Below, in pieces: positions 35,132 to 43,204 of a DNA stretch of 64,000 nucleotides (positions are counted from its first letter, which is position 1; each line of letters begins with the position of its first letter). This stretch comes from Chloroflexota bacterium (lineage in GTDB: Bacteria > Chloroflexota > Anaerolineae > Anaerolineales > Villigracilaceae). The notes below the pieces were generated by a model that searched no databases, was not told the DNA's origin, and was given only the letters and a program-made list of their open reading frames with translations. A program made the translations under genes and the position numbers. The stretch is taken from assembly GCA_013388685.1 (NCBI GenBank), contig JACAET010000059.1, positions 62,001 through 126,000 on the forward strand. Reading direction: 5' to 3'.

Positions 35132-36403
35132 TTACGGGCACTGGATGATCCCTTGCGCCCACAGACAACCGCCGCAAACCGGAAAATGGGTATTGCCCAG
35201 ACAGTCTTCCTCGTTGGTCTCGGAGAGGTCACAGCCGCCGCAGAACGTGCACGGAGCAAAGACGAAGTTATGCAAACGTTCGCGATAGGCGAGATATTCA
35301 GGATCGAGCCAGATGTCCTCCAACGACCTTTCCCGCACATTGCCAATGACGTGTTTTTTCGAGAGGCGCGGTTTGCCGTGCAAATAACTCATGTGGGTGT
35401 GCATGAGGGGCCAGCAGGGACTGACATCCCCCGTCCACGCAATGGACAGGGTGCCGCTTTCCACGAAGTTGCAGACGTCATTGGCGCCGCCCCAGTTATT
35501 GCCCGCAAAACTGATGTTACAGCCGCTGTTGAAGGTCTCCATCAATGCCGCCTGTGTGTCCTCATTGAAATCCATTTTGGGCAGGCTGAGTCTTGGCAGC
35601 ATGGGGGACGGCAGATAGGCAATATTCCGCATGGTTCGCAGGTAGAGCCGGTCATTTTGCATATCCTCGGTGGGCGGCTGGACGTTGCTCACGGAATAAT
35701 ATTTGGCGCCAAAGGTATGACCCAGTTTAATGATCTTCGGCAGGTCGTTGATATTGCGCTTCATGGCGACAAAGGCAACGCCTATTTCCGGTTTGGGGAA
35801 GTGACCGCCTTTGCGCATTTTGAACAGGCGTTTCAGGTTGTCAATGATCGTCGGGAGTTCCGCTCCCATGCGCACATCGGCAAAACTATCGGGGGTGGCG
35901 CCGTCCAGTGAAACCCACAACACATCGAGCCCGGCGTCGACCAATTCGCGCGATTTTTTCTCGGTGAGGATGGTGCCATTGGTGATGAGTTCGACTTTGA
36001 CGCCCAGTTCACGCTTAATGCGGCGGATCCATTCGATGGTTTTTTGATGGAACAACGGCTCGCCAATGCCACCGAAATAGACGCTGGGAACGGGATCCAG
36101 TTCTTTCAGCCCCGCGAAGATGCGCTCAAAAGTCTCTTCGGTCATGCGCCCGATGGGCTGTTCCCAGGCGTTGCGAAAGCAGGTGATGCAGTCCAGGTTG
36201 CAGGCAACCGTCGGTTCGATGTAGATTTTCGTGAGGTGAGTCACCGGGCGGTGCATGCGGACAAAGTTCTGCCCTTCGTCGAGACGAACCCTGGAACCGG
36301 GCACCAGTCCATATTGGCGGGCAACTTCAGGAGGAATGATGAGGCGTCCGTTTTCGTCCACTTCAGCCCAGGCGGTTGTCGGTTTTGTGGATATTGGAAT
36401 CAT
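35132..36403 (-). CDS. Radical SAM maturase associated with tungsten AOR, with an N-terminal AbrB-like domain
   Basis: The 423-residue protein joins a SpoVT/AbrB-like segment (about 10-50: AEVDENGRLIIPPEVARQYG) to a radical SAM domain with Cys68, 72, 75 (CNLDCITC). A C-terminal SPASM-like cysteine-rich region follows: CTFCGGC, CLGN and CGGC. Its position beside AOR and MoaD-like genes matches the radical SAM maturases of tungsten oxidoreductases known from sequence families. The chemistry is not known with certainty. It runs toward the two MoaD-like genes on the same strand, about 100 nt upstream, so these three are probably one unit. Confidence 0.85.
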   Translation of the reverse strand: MIPISTKPTTAWAEVDENGRLIIPPEVARQYGLVPGSRVRLDEGQNFVRMHRPVTHLTKIYIEPTVACNLDCITCFRNAWEQPIGRMTEETFERIFAGLKELDPVPSVYFGGIGEPLFHQKTIEWIRRIKRELGVKVELITNGTILTEKKSRELVDAGLDVLWVSLDGATPDSFADVRMGAELPTIIDNLKRLFKMRKGGHFPKPEIGVAFVAMKRNINDLPKIIKLGHTFGAKYYSVSNVQPPTEDMQNDRLYLRTMRNIAYLPSPMLPRLSLPKMDFNEDTQAALMETFNSGCNISFAGNNWGGANDVCNFVESGTLSIAWTGDVSPCWPLMHTHMSYLHGKPRLSKKHVIGNVRERSLEDIWLDPEYLAYRERLHNFVFAPCTFCGGCDLSETNEEDCLGNTHFPVCGGCLWAQGIIQCP

Positions 36404-36441
36404 ACGCGCTCCTTACACTATCTGATTGCTCTGTTGCGGAA

Positions 36442-36500
36442 CCCTCTTTCGCCCTCCTCCCCAACCCCTCTCCCGCTGGGAAAGGGGCAAGGGATGAGGG
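36442..36500. repeat. CCCTC...CCCCAACCCCTCTCCC...GAGGG inverted repeat
   Basis: The tract has CCCTC and CCAACCCCTCTCCCGCTGGG with AAAGGGGCAAGGGATGAGGG as partner arms. It is an intergenic relative of the sequence inside R2lox (25037). Confidence 0.6.
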
Positions 36501-36675
36501 AAAAGGCAATGATTCATACCTTTGGGCATCTTTGTAACAAAGCACTACCTGGTAATTAATACCCATCATATCCATTTTTGGGCGAAATTCACGTGACAAA
36601 AGTCGCAGTTCAAAGAGACAAATGACCTTCGCGGCGGGTGATATAATTTTGAAAATTGTGCATAAGGAGCAGTCC

Positions 36676-37785
36676 GTGACTGATTTACGCGTCCAAAAAT
36701 TTGCAAAAATCCTGGTCGGGCATTCCGCCCGCATTGCGCCGGGCGACCGCGTCCTGATCGAGGCGACAACCGCCGCCGAACCGCTGGTAAGGGAGTTGTT
36801 TATTCAAATTCTGGAAAACGGCGGTCACCCACATCCTCTGATTTCATTTCCCGGGCAGGAGGAGAGTTTTCTGCTGCATGCCCGCGACTCACAATTGGAG
36901 TTTGTGCCAACATTCATGAAACTGGCCTACAACCAGTTCGAAAGCCGTATCCGCATTCATTCTTCGACCAATACGCGCGGGTTGAGCCATATAGATCCCG
37001 TCAAACTGCAAAAGCGCAACAAGGCAACCGGCATGATCACAGAGACACAAATGCGGCGCGGCGCCGAGGGGACCTTCAAATGGGTCACGACTCTCTACCC
37101 CACCAACGCCTACGCCCAGGATGCAGGGATGAGCCTGCAAGAGTATGAGGACTTCGTCTTCAACGCTGTGCATGTCAACGAGGAAGACCCCATTGCTTAT
37201 TGGAAAAGCACTGCGGCTGAGCAGCAAAAGGCAATTGACTTTCTCGCAAACAAGGATATTGTCACGCTGCGCGGTCCGAATGTGGACCTCTCGCTTTCGA
37301 TCAAGGGACGCAGGTTCATGAATTCAACCGGCGTGCACAACATGCCCGACGGTGAAATCTTTACGGGACCGGTGGAAGACTCGGTCAACGGATGGGTGCG
37401 GTTCACTTACCCCGCCATCTATGGCGGCGTGGCGGTGGAAGGCGCGGAATTGATCTTCAACCGCGGACGGGTAGAACAGGCAAAAGCCGATAAGAACGAG
37501 GACTATCTCATCAAAATGCTCGAGTCCGACAGCGGCTCACGGTATCTGGGCGAGTTCGCCATCGGCACCAACTTCGACATCAACCGCTTCACCGGCAACA
37601 TCCTGTTCGATGAAAAAATCGGCGGCACCTTCCACATGGCACTCGGCGCGGGTTACCCGGAAACCGGTTCGCACAACAAATCTTCCATTCACTGGGATAT
37701 GATTTGCGACCTGCGCACCGACTCGGAAATTCACGTGGACGGCGAGTTGTTCTACAAGAACGGTACGTTTGTATTCGGGAAATAG
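36676..37785 (+). CDS. M29 family aminopeptidase (AmpS/PepS/T type)
   Basis: The 369-residue metallopeptidase removes N-terminal residues from peptides. Expected metal ligands are visible: Glu in IFTGPVEDSVNG, Glu in YLGEFAIGTN, His in GGTFHMALGAGYPETG, and His and Asp in SSIHWDMICDL. It is a cytoplasmic dimer in characterised relatives. The GTG at 36676 follows AAGGAG at 6 nt and is preferred over the upstream ATG. A TATAAT at 36642 lies 28 nt before the start. Confidence 0.93.
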   Translation: MTDLRVQKFAKILVGHSARIAPGDRVLIEATTAAEPLVRELFIQILENGGHPHPLISFPGQEESFLLHARDSQLEFVPTFMKLAYNQFESRIRIHSSTNTRGLSHIDPVKLQKRNKATGMITETQMRRGAEGTFKWVTTLYPTNAYAQDAGMSLQEYEDFVFNAVHVNEEDPIAYWKSTAAEQQKAIDFLANKDIVTLRGPNVDLSLSIKGRRFMNSTGVHNMPDGEIFTGPVEDSVNGWVRFTYPAIYGGVAVEGAELIFNRGRVEQAKADKNEDYLIKMLESDSGSRYLGEFAIGTNFDINRFTGNILFDEKIGGTFHMALGAGYPETGSHNKSSIHWDMICDLRTDSEIHVDGELFYKNGTFVFGK

Positions 37786-37813
37786 GTTTGCAAGTTTTGA
37801 GGGTTAAACGTTT

Positions 37814-37845
37814 GAAGGTTGAGAGCCATTCTCAACCTTCTTTTT
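37814..37845 (+). terminator. Rho-independent terminator after the aminopeptidase gene
   Basis: An 11-bp perfect stem GAAGGTTGAGA/TCTCAACCTTC with a 5-nt loop is followed by TTTTT. The stem is partly built from the AAGGTTGA type repeat. Confidence 0.85.
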
Positions 37846-37869
37846 CATCTTTGTCGTTCAACTTCTGAC

Positions 37870-38214
37870 CTAATAGAATCCCACCGACGCATCCACCCTG
37901 CGCGCATATTCGTCAATCCCGCCGCGCACGTTGAAGACGTTCTTCCATCCCTGCTGGGCAAGCCAGGCAGTGACCTGCATACTGCGATTGCCGTGATGAC
38001 ACAGGACATACATGACCGCATCCTGCGCGCGGGCGGATTCGGGCAGCGCGTCGATTCCCTCCCTCGCCAGGCGGCTCAACGGCGCGACCTCGAGGCGGCT
38101 GTCTGTCAATTTGGCGTAATTCAACTCCGACAATTCGCGCACATCGAGCAGGATGAAGGGTTCGTCTGAATTCAATTTTTCGGACAGTTGTGCAACGGTT
38201 ATTTCGGCAAACAT
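37870..38214 (-). CDS. Rhodanese-like domain protein
   Basis: The 114-residue single rhodanese domain has the nucleophile Cys in YVLCHHGNRSMQV and the usual start LLDVRELSEL and end VFNVRGGIDEYA. It carries persulfide sulfur or acts as a thiol-sulfur transfer domain. The active loop CHHGNRS is that of GlpE/PspE-like proteins. Its start has no clear ribosome binding site. The gene follows glgP on the same strand after 34 nt. Confidence 0.88.
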   Translation of the reverse strand: MFAEITVAQLSEKLNSDEPFILLDVRELSELNYAKLTDSRLEVAPLSRLAREGIDALPESARAQDAVMYVLCHHGNRSMQVTAWLAQQGWKNVFNVRGGIDEYARRVDASVGFY

Positions 38215-38248
38215 GATAACATCTCACTCACGCAAAACACGGAAGACA

Positions 38249-40384
38249 TCATTCCAGCGCCTTTGAGTACAGCCTTTCCACGTATTCCTTCAGCATGCGG
38301 CGGGTGGAAAATTGCGGGGTGACGGTCTTGATGGACTCTTTCATCCGCTCCACCCATTCCAGGGGAACATTGTTGATGTCGCGATGGTAGTAGAGCGGAA
38401 TAATTTCATTTTCGAGTTTGTTGTACAGATCGTGCGCGTCAATCTGATCCTGCACATCCTGCGATTCCATCTGTTTGTCTTCGCCAATGGACCAGCCATT
38501 TTTGCCGTTGAAGGCTTCGCGCCACCAGCCGTCCAGCACGGAGAAATTCAACACCCCATTCAACCCTGCCTTCATACCTGAAGTGCCGCTGGCTTCCATG
38601 GGGCGGCGCGGCGTGTTCAGCCACACATCCACGCCCTGAACGAGATACCGCGCTAGGTTCATATCGTAATCTTCGACGAAGACCAGCCGTCCGCCCGTTT
38701 CGGCGCGTTTGACCGTGCGGTAGATTTTCTGAATCAATTGTTTGCCCGGTTCGTCGGCGGGATGCGCCTTGCCGGCGAAAACAATCTGCACCGGCATGTT
38801 CGGGCGGTTGATAAGATGCAGCAGGCGTTCCACGTCCGAAAGGATCAGGCTGGCGCGCTTGTAGGTGGCAAAGCGGCGGGCAAAGCCGATGGTTAGCGTG
38901 TAGGGATTCAGTAAAACCCCTGCCGAAACGACCTGCACCGGGTGGAAGCCGCCCACGATCCAGCGATCGCGGACGCGTTCGCGCAGATAGAAATTCAATT
39001 TACGCTTGAGATGTTGATGCACCTCCCACAAAGCCTGGTTGGGAAGGGTATCCAGTTGATCCCACAGTTCGGGTTCGTCCAGTCGTTCCATCCAGCCTTC
39101 GCCGAAATGCAGGTCGAGCAACATGCGTAAACGACGCGCCATCCAGTTTGCCGTGTGAACGCCGTTGGTGACATGGGTGATGGGCACATCGTCCACCCGG
39201 CGGTCTTTCCAAAGAAAGCGCCACATCTCACGCGAGACGCGCCCATGCAACTCGGAGACTGCATTGTGTCCCTCCGAGCCTCGCAAAGCAAGGATGCCCA
39301 TGCTGAACGTCTGCCCGTGCGGTTGTTCGTGGCGGGCAAGGTCATAAAATTGTTCCTGCGTGAGCCCCAATTGATGCGAAATTGCAGAGAGGTATTTATC
39401 GATGAGCCAGAGCGGAAACTCGTCGTTACCTGCCGGCACTGGGGTGTGCGTGGTGAAGATATTTTGCCCACGCGTTTTTTGCAGGGCAGATTGGAACGCC
39501 TCGCCCTTTTCGACCCCTTCGCGGACGCGTTCGAGCGTCAGAAAGGCGGCGTGACCCTCGTTCATGTGCCAGACCGCCGGCTGGATTCCCAAAGCCCGCA
39601 GCATGCGTACCCCGCCGATGCCCAGCAGCACCTCCTGCATCACGCGGCGATCCAGGTCCGACCAGTACAGCCGGGCGGTCAGCAGGCGGTCGAAATCGGA
39701 GTTGCCGTCCACGTTCGAGTCCAGCAGGTAGAGAGGGATGCGCCCGACGCGCGCCTCCCAGACCTGCAGGGAGACACTGCGGTCGGGAAACTCCACGCAC
39801 ACCAAAACAGGTTTGCCATCCCTCACCACCAGGTTGACCGGCAGATCATCGAAGATCAGCGGGTTGTTCAACGCTTCCTGCCAGCCGTCTTCGCTGATGC
39901 GCTGGGAAAAGTATCCCTGCGCATACATGAAGCCCATACCCACCAACGGCAGGCCCAGGTCGCTTGCCTCTTTCAAATGATCGCCTGCCAGCACGCCAAG
40001 CCCTCCCGAGTAGATCGGGAGGGTTTCGTGGAGACCAAATTCCATGGAAAAATAGGCAATGGGATGTGCGGCAAGTTTTGGCTGAGTCCGATGCGCCCAG
40101 GTGTCTTGTTGAGTCATGTAGGCGTCGAATTCCGCAAAGACGCGCTTGTACGAATCCATGAAATCCCGATCTTTGAGAACTTCGTTCAAGCGGGCGCGTT
40201 TGATTTCACGCAGCATGCGGATGGGGTTGTGGTTGAGGCGCTCCCACATGGCGCGATCCAACTTCGAATACAGGCGCGCAGCTTCGGGCTGCCACGTCCA
40301 CCACAGGTTGTAAGCAAGTTCGCCGAGGCGGGCAAGTTTTTTGGGAAGGTCAAATGAAGGAAGTTGAGTGCGAAAAGTGTCCAT
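38249..40384 (-). CDS. glgP: Alpha-glucan (glycogen) phosphorylase
   Basis: The 711-residue protein is the shorter GT35 form found in bacteria and archaea. It releases glucose-1-phosphate from glycogen or maltodextrin. Signatures include EFGLHETLPIYSGGLGVLAG, THVTNGVHTANW and the PLP-lysine region EASGTSGMKAGLNG near residue 600. The N-terminal domain LAYNLWWTWQPEA is specific to this branch. The start at 40384 is chosen with the family MDTFRTQLP; seven further residues upstream are not supported. It is divergent from lutA across a 47-nt spacer. Confidence 0.95.
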   Translation of the reverse strand: MDTFRTQLPSFDLPKKLARLGELAYNLWWTWQPEAARLYSKLDRAMWERLNHNPIRMLREIKRARLNEVLKDRDFMDSYKRVFAEFDAYMTQQDTWAHRTQPKLAAHPIAYFSMEFGLHETLPIYSGGLGVLAGDHLKEASDLGLPLVGMGFMYAQGYFSQRISEDGWQEALNNPLIFDDLPVNLVVRDGKPVLVCVEFPDRSVSLQVWEARVGRIPLYLLDSNVDGNSDFDRLLTARLYWSDLDRRVMQEVLLGIGGVRMLRALGIQPAVWHMNEGHAAFLTLERVREGVEKGEAFQSALQKTRGQNIFTTHTPVPAGNDEFPLWLIDKYLSAISHQLGLTQEQFYDLARHEQPHGQTFSMGILALRGSEGHNAVSELHGRVSREMWRFLWKDRRVDDVPITHVTNGVHTANWMARRLRMLLDLHFGEGWMERLDEPELWDQLDTLPNQALWEVHQHLKRKLNFYLRERVRDRWIVGGFHPVQVVSAGVLLNPYTLTIGFARRFATYKRASLILSDVERLLHLINRPNMPVQIVFAGKAHPADEPGKQLIQKIYRTVKRAETGGRLVFVEDYDMNLARYLVQGVDVWLNTPRRPMEASGTSGMKAGLNGVLNFSVLDGWWREAFNGKNGWSIGEDKQMESQDVQDQIDAHDLYNKLENEIIPLYYHRDINNVPLEWVERMKESIKTVTPQFSTRRMLKEYVERLYSKALE

Positions 40385-40419
40385 AGGCGCATAATGATAC
40401 CCCAATTTTTTATTTGGAT

Positions 40420-40425
40420 TAGAAT
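40420..40425 (+). promoter_or_regulatory. -10 box TAGAAT, probable leaderless start
   Basis: TAGAAT ends 6 nt before the ATG of lutA at 40432 and there is no Shine-Dalgarno sequence. Confidence 0.45.
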
Positions 40426-40431
40426 TGATTC

Positions 40432-41181
40432 ATGACAACTGTACAACTGTTTGCGACCTGCCTGGTCGATTCTTTCTACCCGCAAACGGGGGAGGCGGTT
40501 GTGAGCATTCTTCGCCGCCTCGGCGTGGACGTGGAATTTGCCCGCGACCAAACCTGCTGTGGACAGCCAAACTTCAACGCCGGCTTGCGCGCCTCGGCGC
40601 ACCCGATGGCGGAACATACGATCCGTGTTTTGGAAAGACTTCCGAAGTCTTTAAAGACTTCCGAAGTCTGCGACATTGTCATTCCCTCGGGCTCCTGTGC
40701 GCATATGATCAAACACGGCTACATCGAGTTGTTTGCAGATGATCCTGCCTGGCTGCCGCGCGCACAGGCGCTGGCTTCGCGGGTTTATGAATTGACCGAA
40801 TTTCTGGTGGATAAACTTGGCGTGACCGATCTTGGCGCGCGCTGGGACGGAACCGTCACCTACCATCCTTCCTGCCATACCCTGCGCGGCATGGGCATTG
40901 ACCGTCAGCCGCGCGCGTTGCTGGCAAATGTGCGCGGCGCGACGGTGGTGGATTTGCCTCATGCCGAAGAATGCTGCGGCTTCGGTGGCATTTTCTCGGT
41001 GGAACATCCTGAACTCTCGGCAGAATGGCTGAACCGCAAAATCAGCAACCTGGAAGCGACTCAATCTCCTACACTGGTGGTGGCAGATTCGGGCTGTCGT
41101 TTGCATATCGCAGGCGGCTTGCACAGGCAGAAGAAGCCGCAGAAGGTTGTTCATATTGCCGAAGTGCTTGCAAACCAGTGA
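40432..41181 (+). CDS. lutA: LutA/YkgE-like (Fe-S)-binding lactate utilisation protein
   Basis: The 249-residue protein has two cysteine-rich CCG-type domains: FATCLVDSFYP with DQTCCGQPNFNAG and PSGSCAHM; then YHPSCHTLRGMG with EECCGFGGIFS. These bind iron-sulfur clusters as in HdrB and GlpC. With LutB and LutC it oxidises L-lactate. The stretch PKSLKTSEVC (about 70-79) is encoded by two copies of a 15-nt palindromic repeat and is not expected in the family. LutBC starts 11 nt after it. Confidence 0.88.
   Translation: MTTVQLFATCLVDSFYPQTGEAVVSILRRLGVDVEFARDQTCCGQPNFNAGLRASAHPMAEHTIRVLERLPKSLKTSEVCDIVIPSGSCAHMIKHGYIELFADDPAWLPRAQALASRVYELTEFLVDKLGVTDLGARWDGTVTYHPSCHTLRGMGIDRQPRALLANVRGATVVDLPHAEECCGFGGIFSVEHPELSAEWLNRKISNLEATQSPTLVVADSGCRLHIAGGLHRQKKPQKVVHIAEVLANQ
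40636..40669. repeat. Two copies of AGACTTCCGAAGTCT inside lutA
   Basis: The 15-nt unit (stem AGACTT, loop CCG) occurs twice, 4 nt apart, and is read in frame. A related pair of units is intergenic at 16266-16303. Confidence 0.8.
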
Positions 41182-41192
41182 GGAAGTGATCA

Positions 41193-43190
41193 GTGAACAG
41201 TCATCAGTTTCGGGCGCGCATCCGCAAATCATTGTCGAATGAGGCGCTTCAGGCAGCGCTGGACGCCAACGCCGAGCGCCGCGTGACCGGGCGTATCACC
41301 GCCTTTGCCTCCCTGCCCGATTGGCGCGAACGCCGCCAGCAGGCGCGCGCCGTCCGCGCGGAGGTCATCGAGCGCCTCGAAGAGTATCTCGAACGATTTA
41401 TCAAGAACGCTGCTCAAAACGGGATGATTGTCCATCGCGCCGCGAATGCAGACGAAGCCATAAAAATCTTTCTTGAAATCACAGGCGTACAGCGAAGGTT
41501 CGGAGCGCCCCTGCTGATTGCCAAATCTAAATCCATGGTCTCGGAGGAAATCAACCTCAACCATGTTCTCGAAGCGCAGGGCATGCGCGTCGTCGAGACC
41601 GACCTGGGCGAATACATTGTCCAACTGCGCGGCGAACGCCCCAGCCACATCATCACGCCGGCCGTGCATCTGCGCCGGCACGAGGTCGGTCAACTCTTCC
41701 ATGAAAAATTGGGCGTTCCCTACACCGACGACATTCCTACTATGACCCATACCGCCCGCAAAGTTTTGCGGGAAGTCTTCCTTACCGCCGATGTGGGCGT
41801 CAGCGGAGTCAACTTTGGCATCGCAGAAACGGGCGGCATCTGCATTGTCACCAACGAAGGAAACGGGCGCATGGTCACCACCCTGCCGCCGGTTCACATT
41901 GCGCTGATGGGTATGGAGCGCCTCGTCCGCACACTCGATGAACTTGCCCTCATGCTTTCTCTCCTGCCGCGCTCTGCCACCGGGCAAAAACTCAGCGCCT
42001 ACACCCAAATCATTCAGCAACCGCTTCCCGGTCAACAACGCCATATCCTCCTGCTCGATAATGGACGCTCCCGTTTGCGCAACTCTCTGCTCCGCGAATC
42101 GCTCTACTGCATCCGCTGCGGGGCGTGTCTCAACGCCTGCCCGGTCTTCCGCGAAATCGGCGGGCATGCCTACGAGAGCGTGTACCCCGGTCCCATCGGC
42201 TCGGTCATTTCGGCGGGGCTTTTCGGAAGCGAATTCGCTCCGCTGGCACAAGCCTCGTCCCTGTGCGGCGCATGCAAAGAGGCTTGCCCTGTGGATATTG
42301 ACCTGCCCAAACTGCTTACGCGGGTGAGGGCGGGGAAAATCCCAGCAAACAATGATCGGTTGTCGGCAAGCAGGGGAGGCGCCGGACTTACGCCGCTTTC
42401 AAAATTCTTCCTGGAGATTTACAGCCGCCTCGCGACTCACCCGAGACTGTTTGCCCTCTCCCAAAAATTTGCCTGGCTGGGAACTTTTCTCCTCTCCCCT
42501 TTCCGTGCGCAGGTCCGCTTGCCGGCATTCACCGGCTGGGGTTACAGCAAAGACCTGCCCAGGTTTGCCCGCAGGACGTTCAGAGATTACTGGGAAGGCA
42601 GCCGCTTGAACGCTGGCAAGGTAAGAGTCGCCGATTTGCAAGTTGGAAACGAGAAACACCAGCCGCTATTCGTAAATAAATCAACCAGGCGAACGTTTGA
42701 CGATGGGGTCGAGCAGTTCATCGAAGAATGGACCCGAGTCGGCGGGCGGGTGATTCGCACAAGCAAAGATAAAGTGACGGATAAGGTCGTCGAATTTTTG
42801 CAAACAAAAGGCATTCGCCACATTCACCTTGAGCCAAATGTGCTGGATGAGGATGTTTTGCAAAAGGCGGGAATTGCCATCAGCCGCGAACGTGACTCCG
42901 AAATCCGCGTCGGGGTGACTCGGGCTCTTTGTGGGCTGGCAGATACCGGGTCCGTTTTGGAGGCGGATGGGGAAGGCGGCAAATTGCTGGCATCGCTCCT
43001 GCCGGAACTCCATCTGACAATTTTGAACGTCTCGGAGATTTATCCTTCGCTCCAAGATGCGCTCCCGCTGACGCGCAGCACAAAATCCGCCGTTTTCATC
43101 ACCGGTCCCTCGCGCACGGGCGACATCGAGATGTCGCATACCATCGGTGTGCATGGACCGGGCGAGGTGATTGTCTTTTTGGCGGTATGA
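41193..43190 (+). CDS. lutBC: LutB-LutC fusion (iron-sulfur LUD-domain protein)
   Basis: The 665-residue protein joins LutB (about 1-480) and LutC (about 490-665). The LutB part has TADVGVSGVNFGIAETGGI in the LUD domain and two cluster motifs, CIRCGACLNACP and CGACKEACP. The C-terminal part contains VTRALCGLADTGSV and VFITGPSRTGDIEMSH-TIGVHGPG, as in LutC/YkgG. The fusion is intact with no stop in the linker. Start is a GTG with GAGGAAG upstream; its first residues lie in a CAGTGAACAGTCATCAG repeat. The membrane glycosyltransferase gene overlaps its stop. Confidence 0.9.
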   Translation: MNSHQFRARIRKSLSNEALQAALDANAERRVTGRITAFASLPDWRERRQQARAVRAEVIERLEEYLERFIKNAAQNGMIVHRAANADEAIKIFLEITGVQRRFGAPLLIAKSKSMVSEEINLNHVLEAQGMRVVETDLGEYIVQLRGERPSHIITPAVHLRRHEVGQLFHEKLGVPYTDDIPTMTHTARKVLREVFLTADVGVSGVNFGIAETGGICIVTNEGNGRMVTTLPPVHIALMGMERLVRTLDELALMLSLLPRSATGQKLSAYTQIIQQPLPGQQRHILLLDNGRSRLRNSLLRESLYCIRCGACLNACPVFREIGGHAYESVYPGPIGSVISAGLFGSEFAPLAQASSLCGACKEACPVDIDLPKLLTRVRAGKIPANNDRLSASRGGAGLTPLSKFFLEIYSRLATHPRLFALSQKFAWLGTFLLSPFRAQVRLPAFTGWGYSKDLPRFARRTFRDYWEGSRLNAGKVRVADLQVGNEKHQPLFVNKSTRRTFDDGVEQFIEEWTRVGGRVIRTSKDKVTDKVVEFLQTKGIRHIHLEPNVLDEDVLQKAGIAISRERDSEIRVGVTRALCGLADTGSVLEADGEGGKLLASLLPELHLTILNVSEIYPSLQDALPLTRSTKSAVFITGPSRTGDIEMSHTIGVHGPGEVIVFLAV

Positions 43191-43204
43191 TAAAATCCGC
43201 AACC

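Noticed and set aside
39155..40357. Long plus-strand frame opposite glgP
   Set aside because: It mirrors the phosphorylase gene, which has full family motifs; no ribosome binding site supports it.
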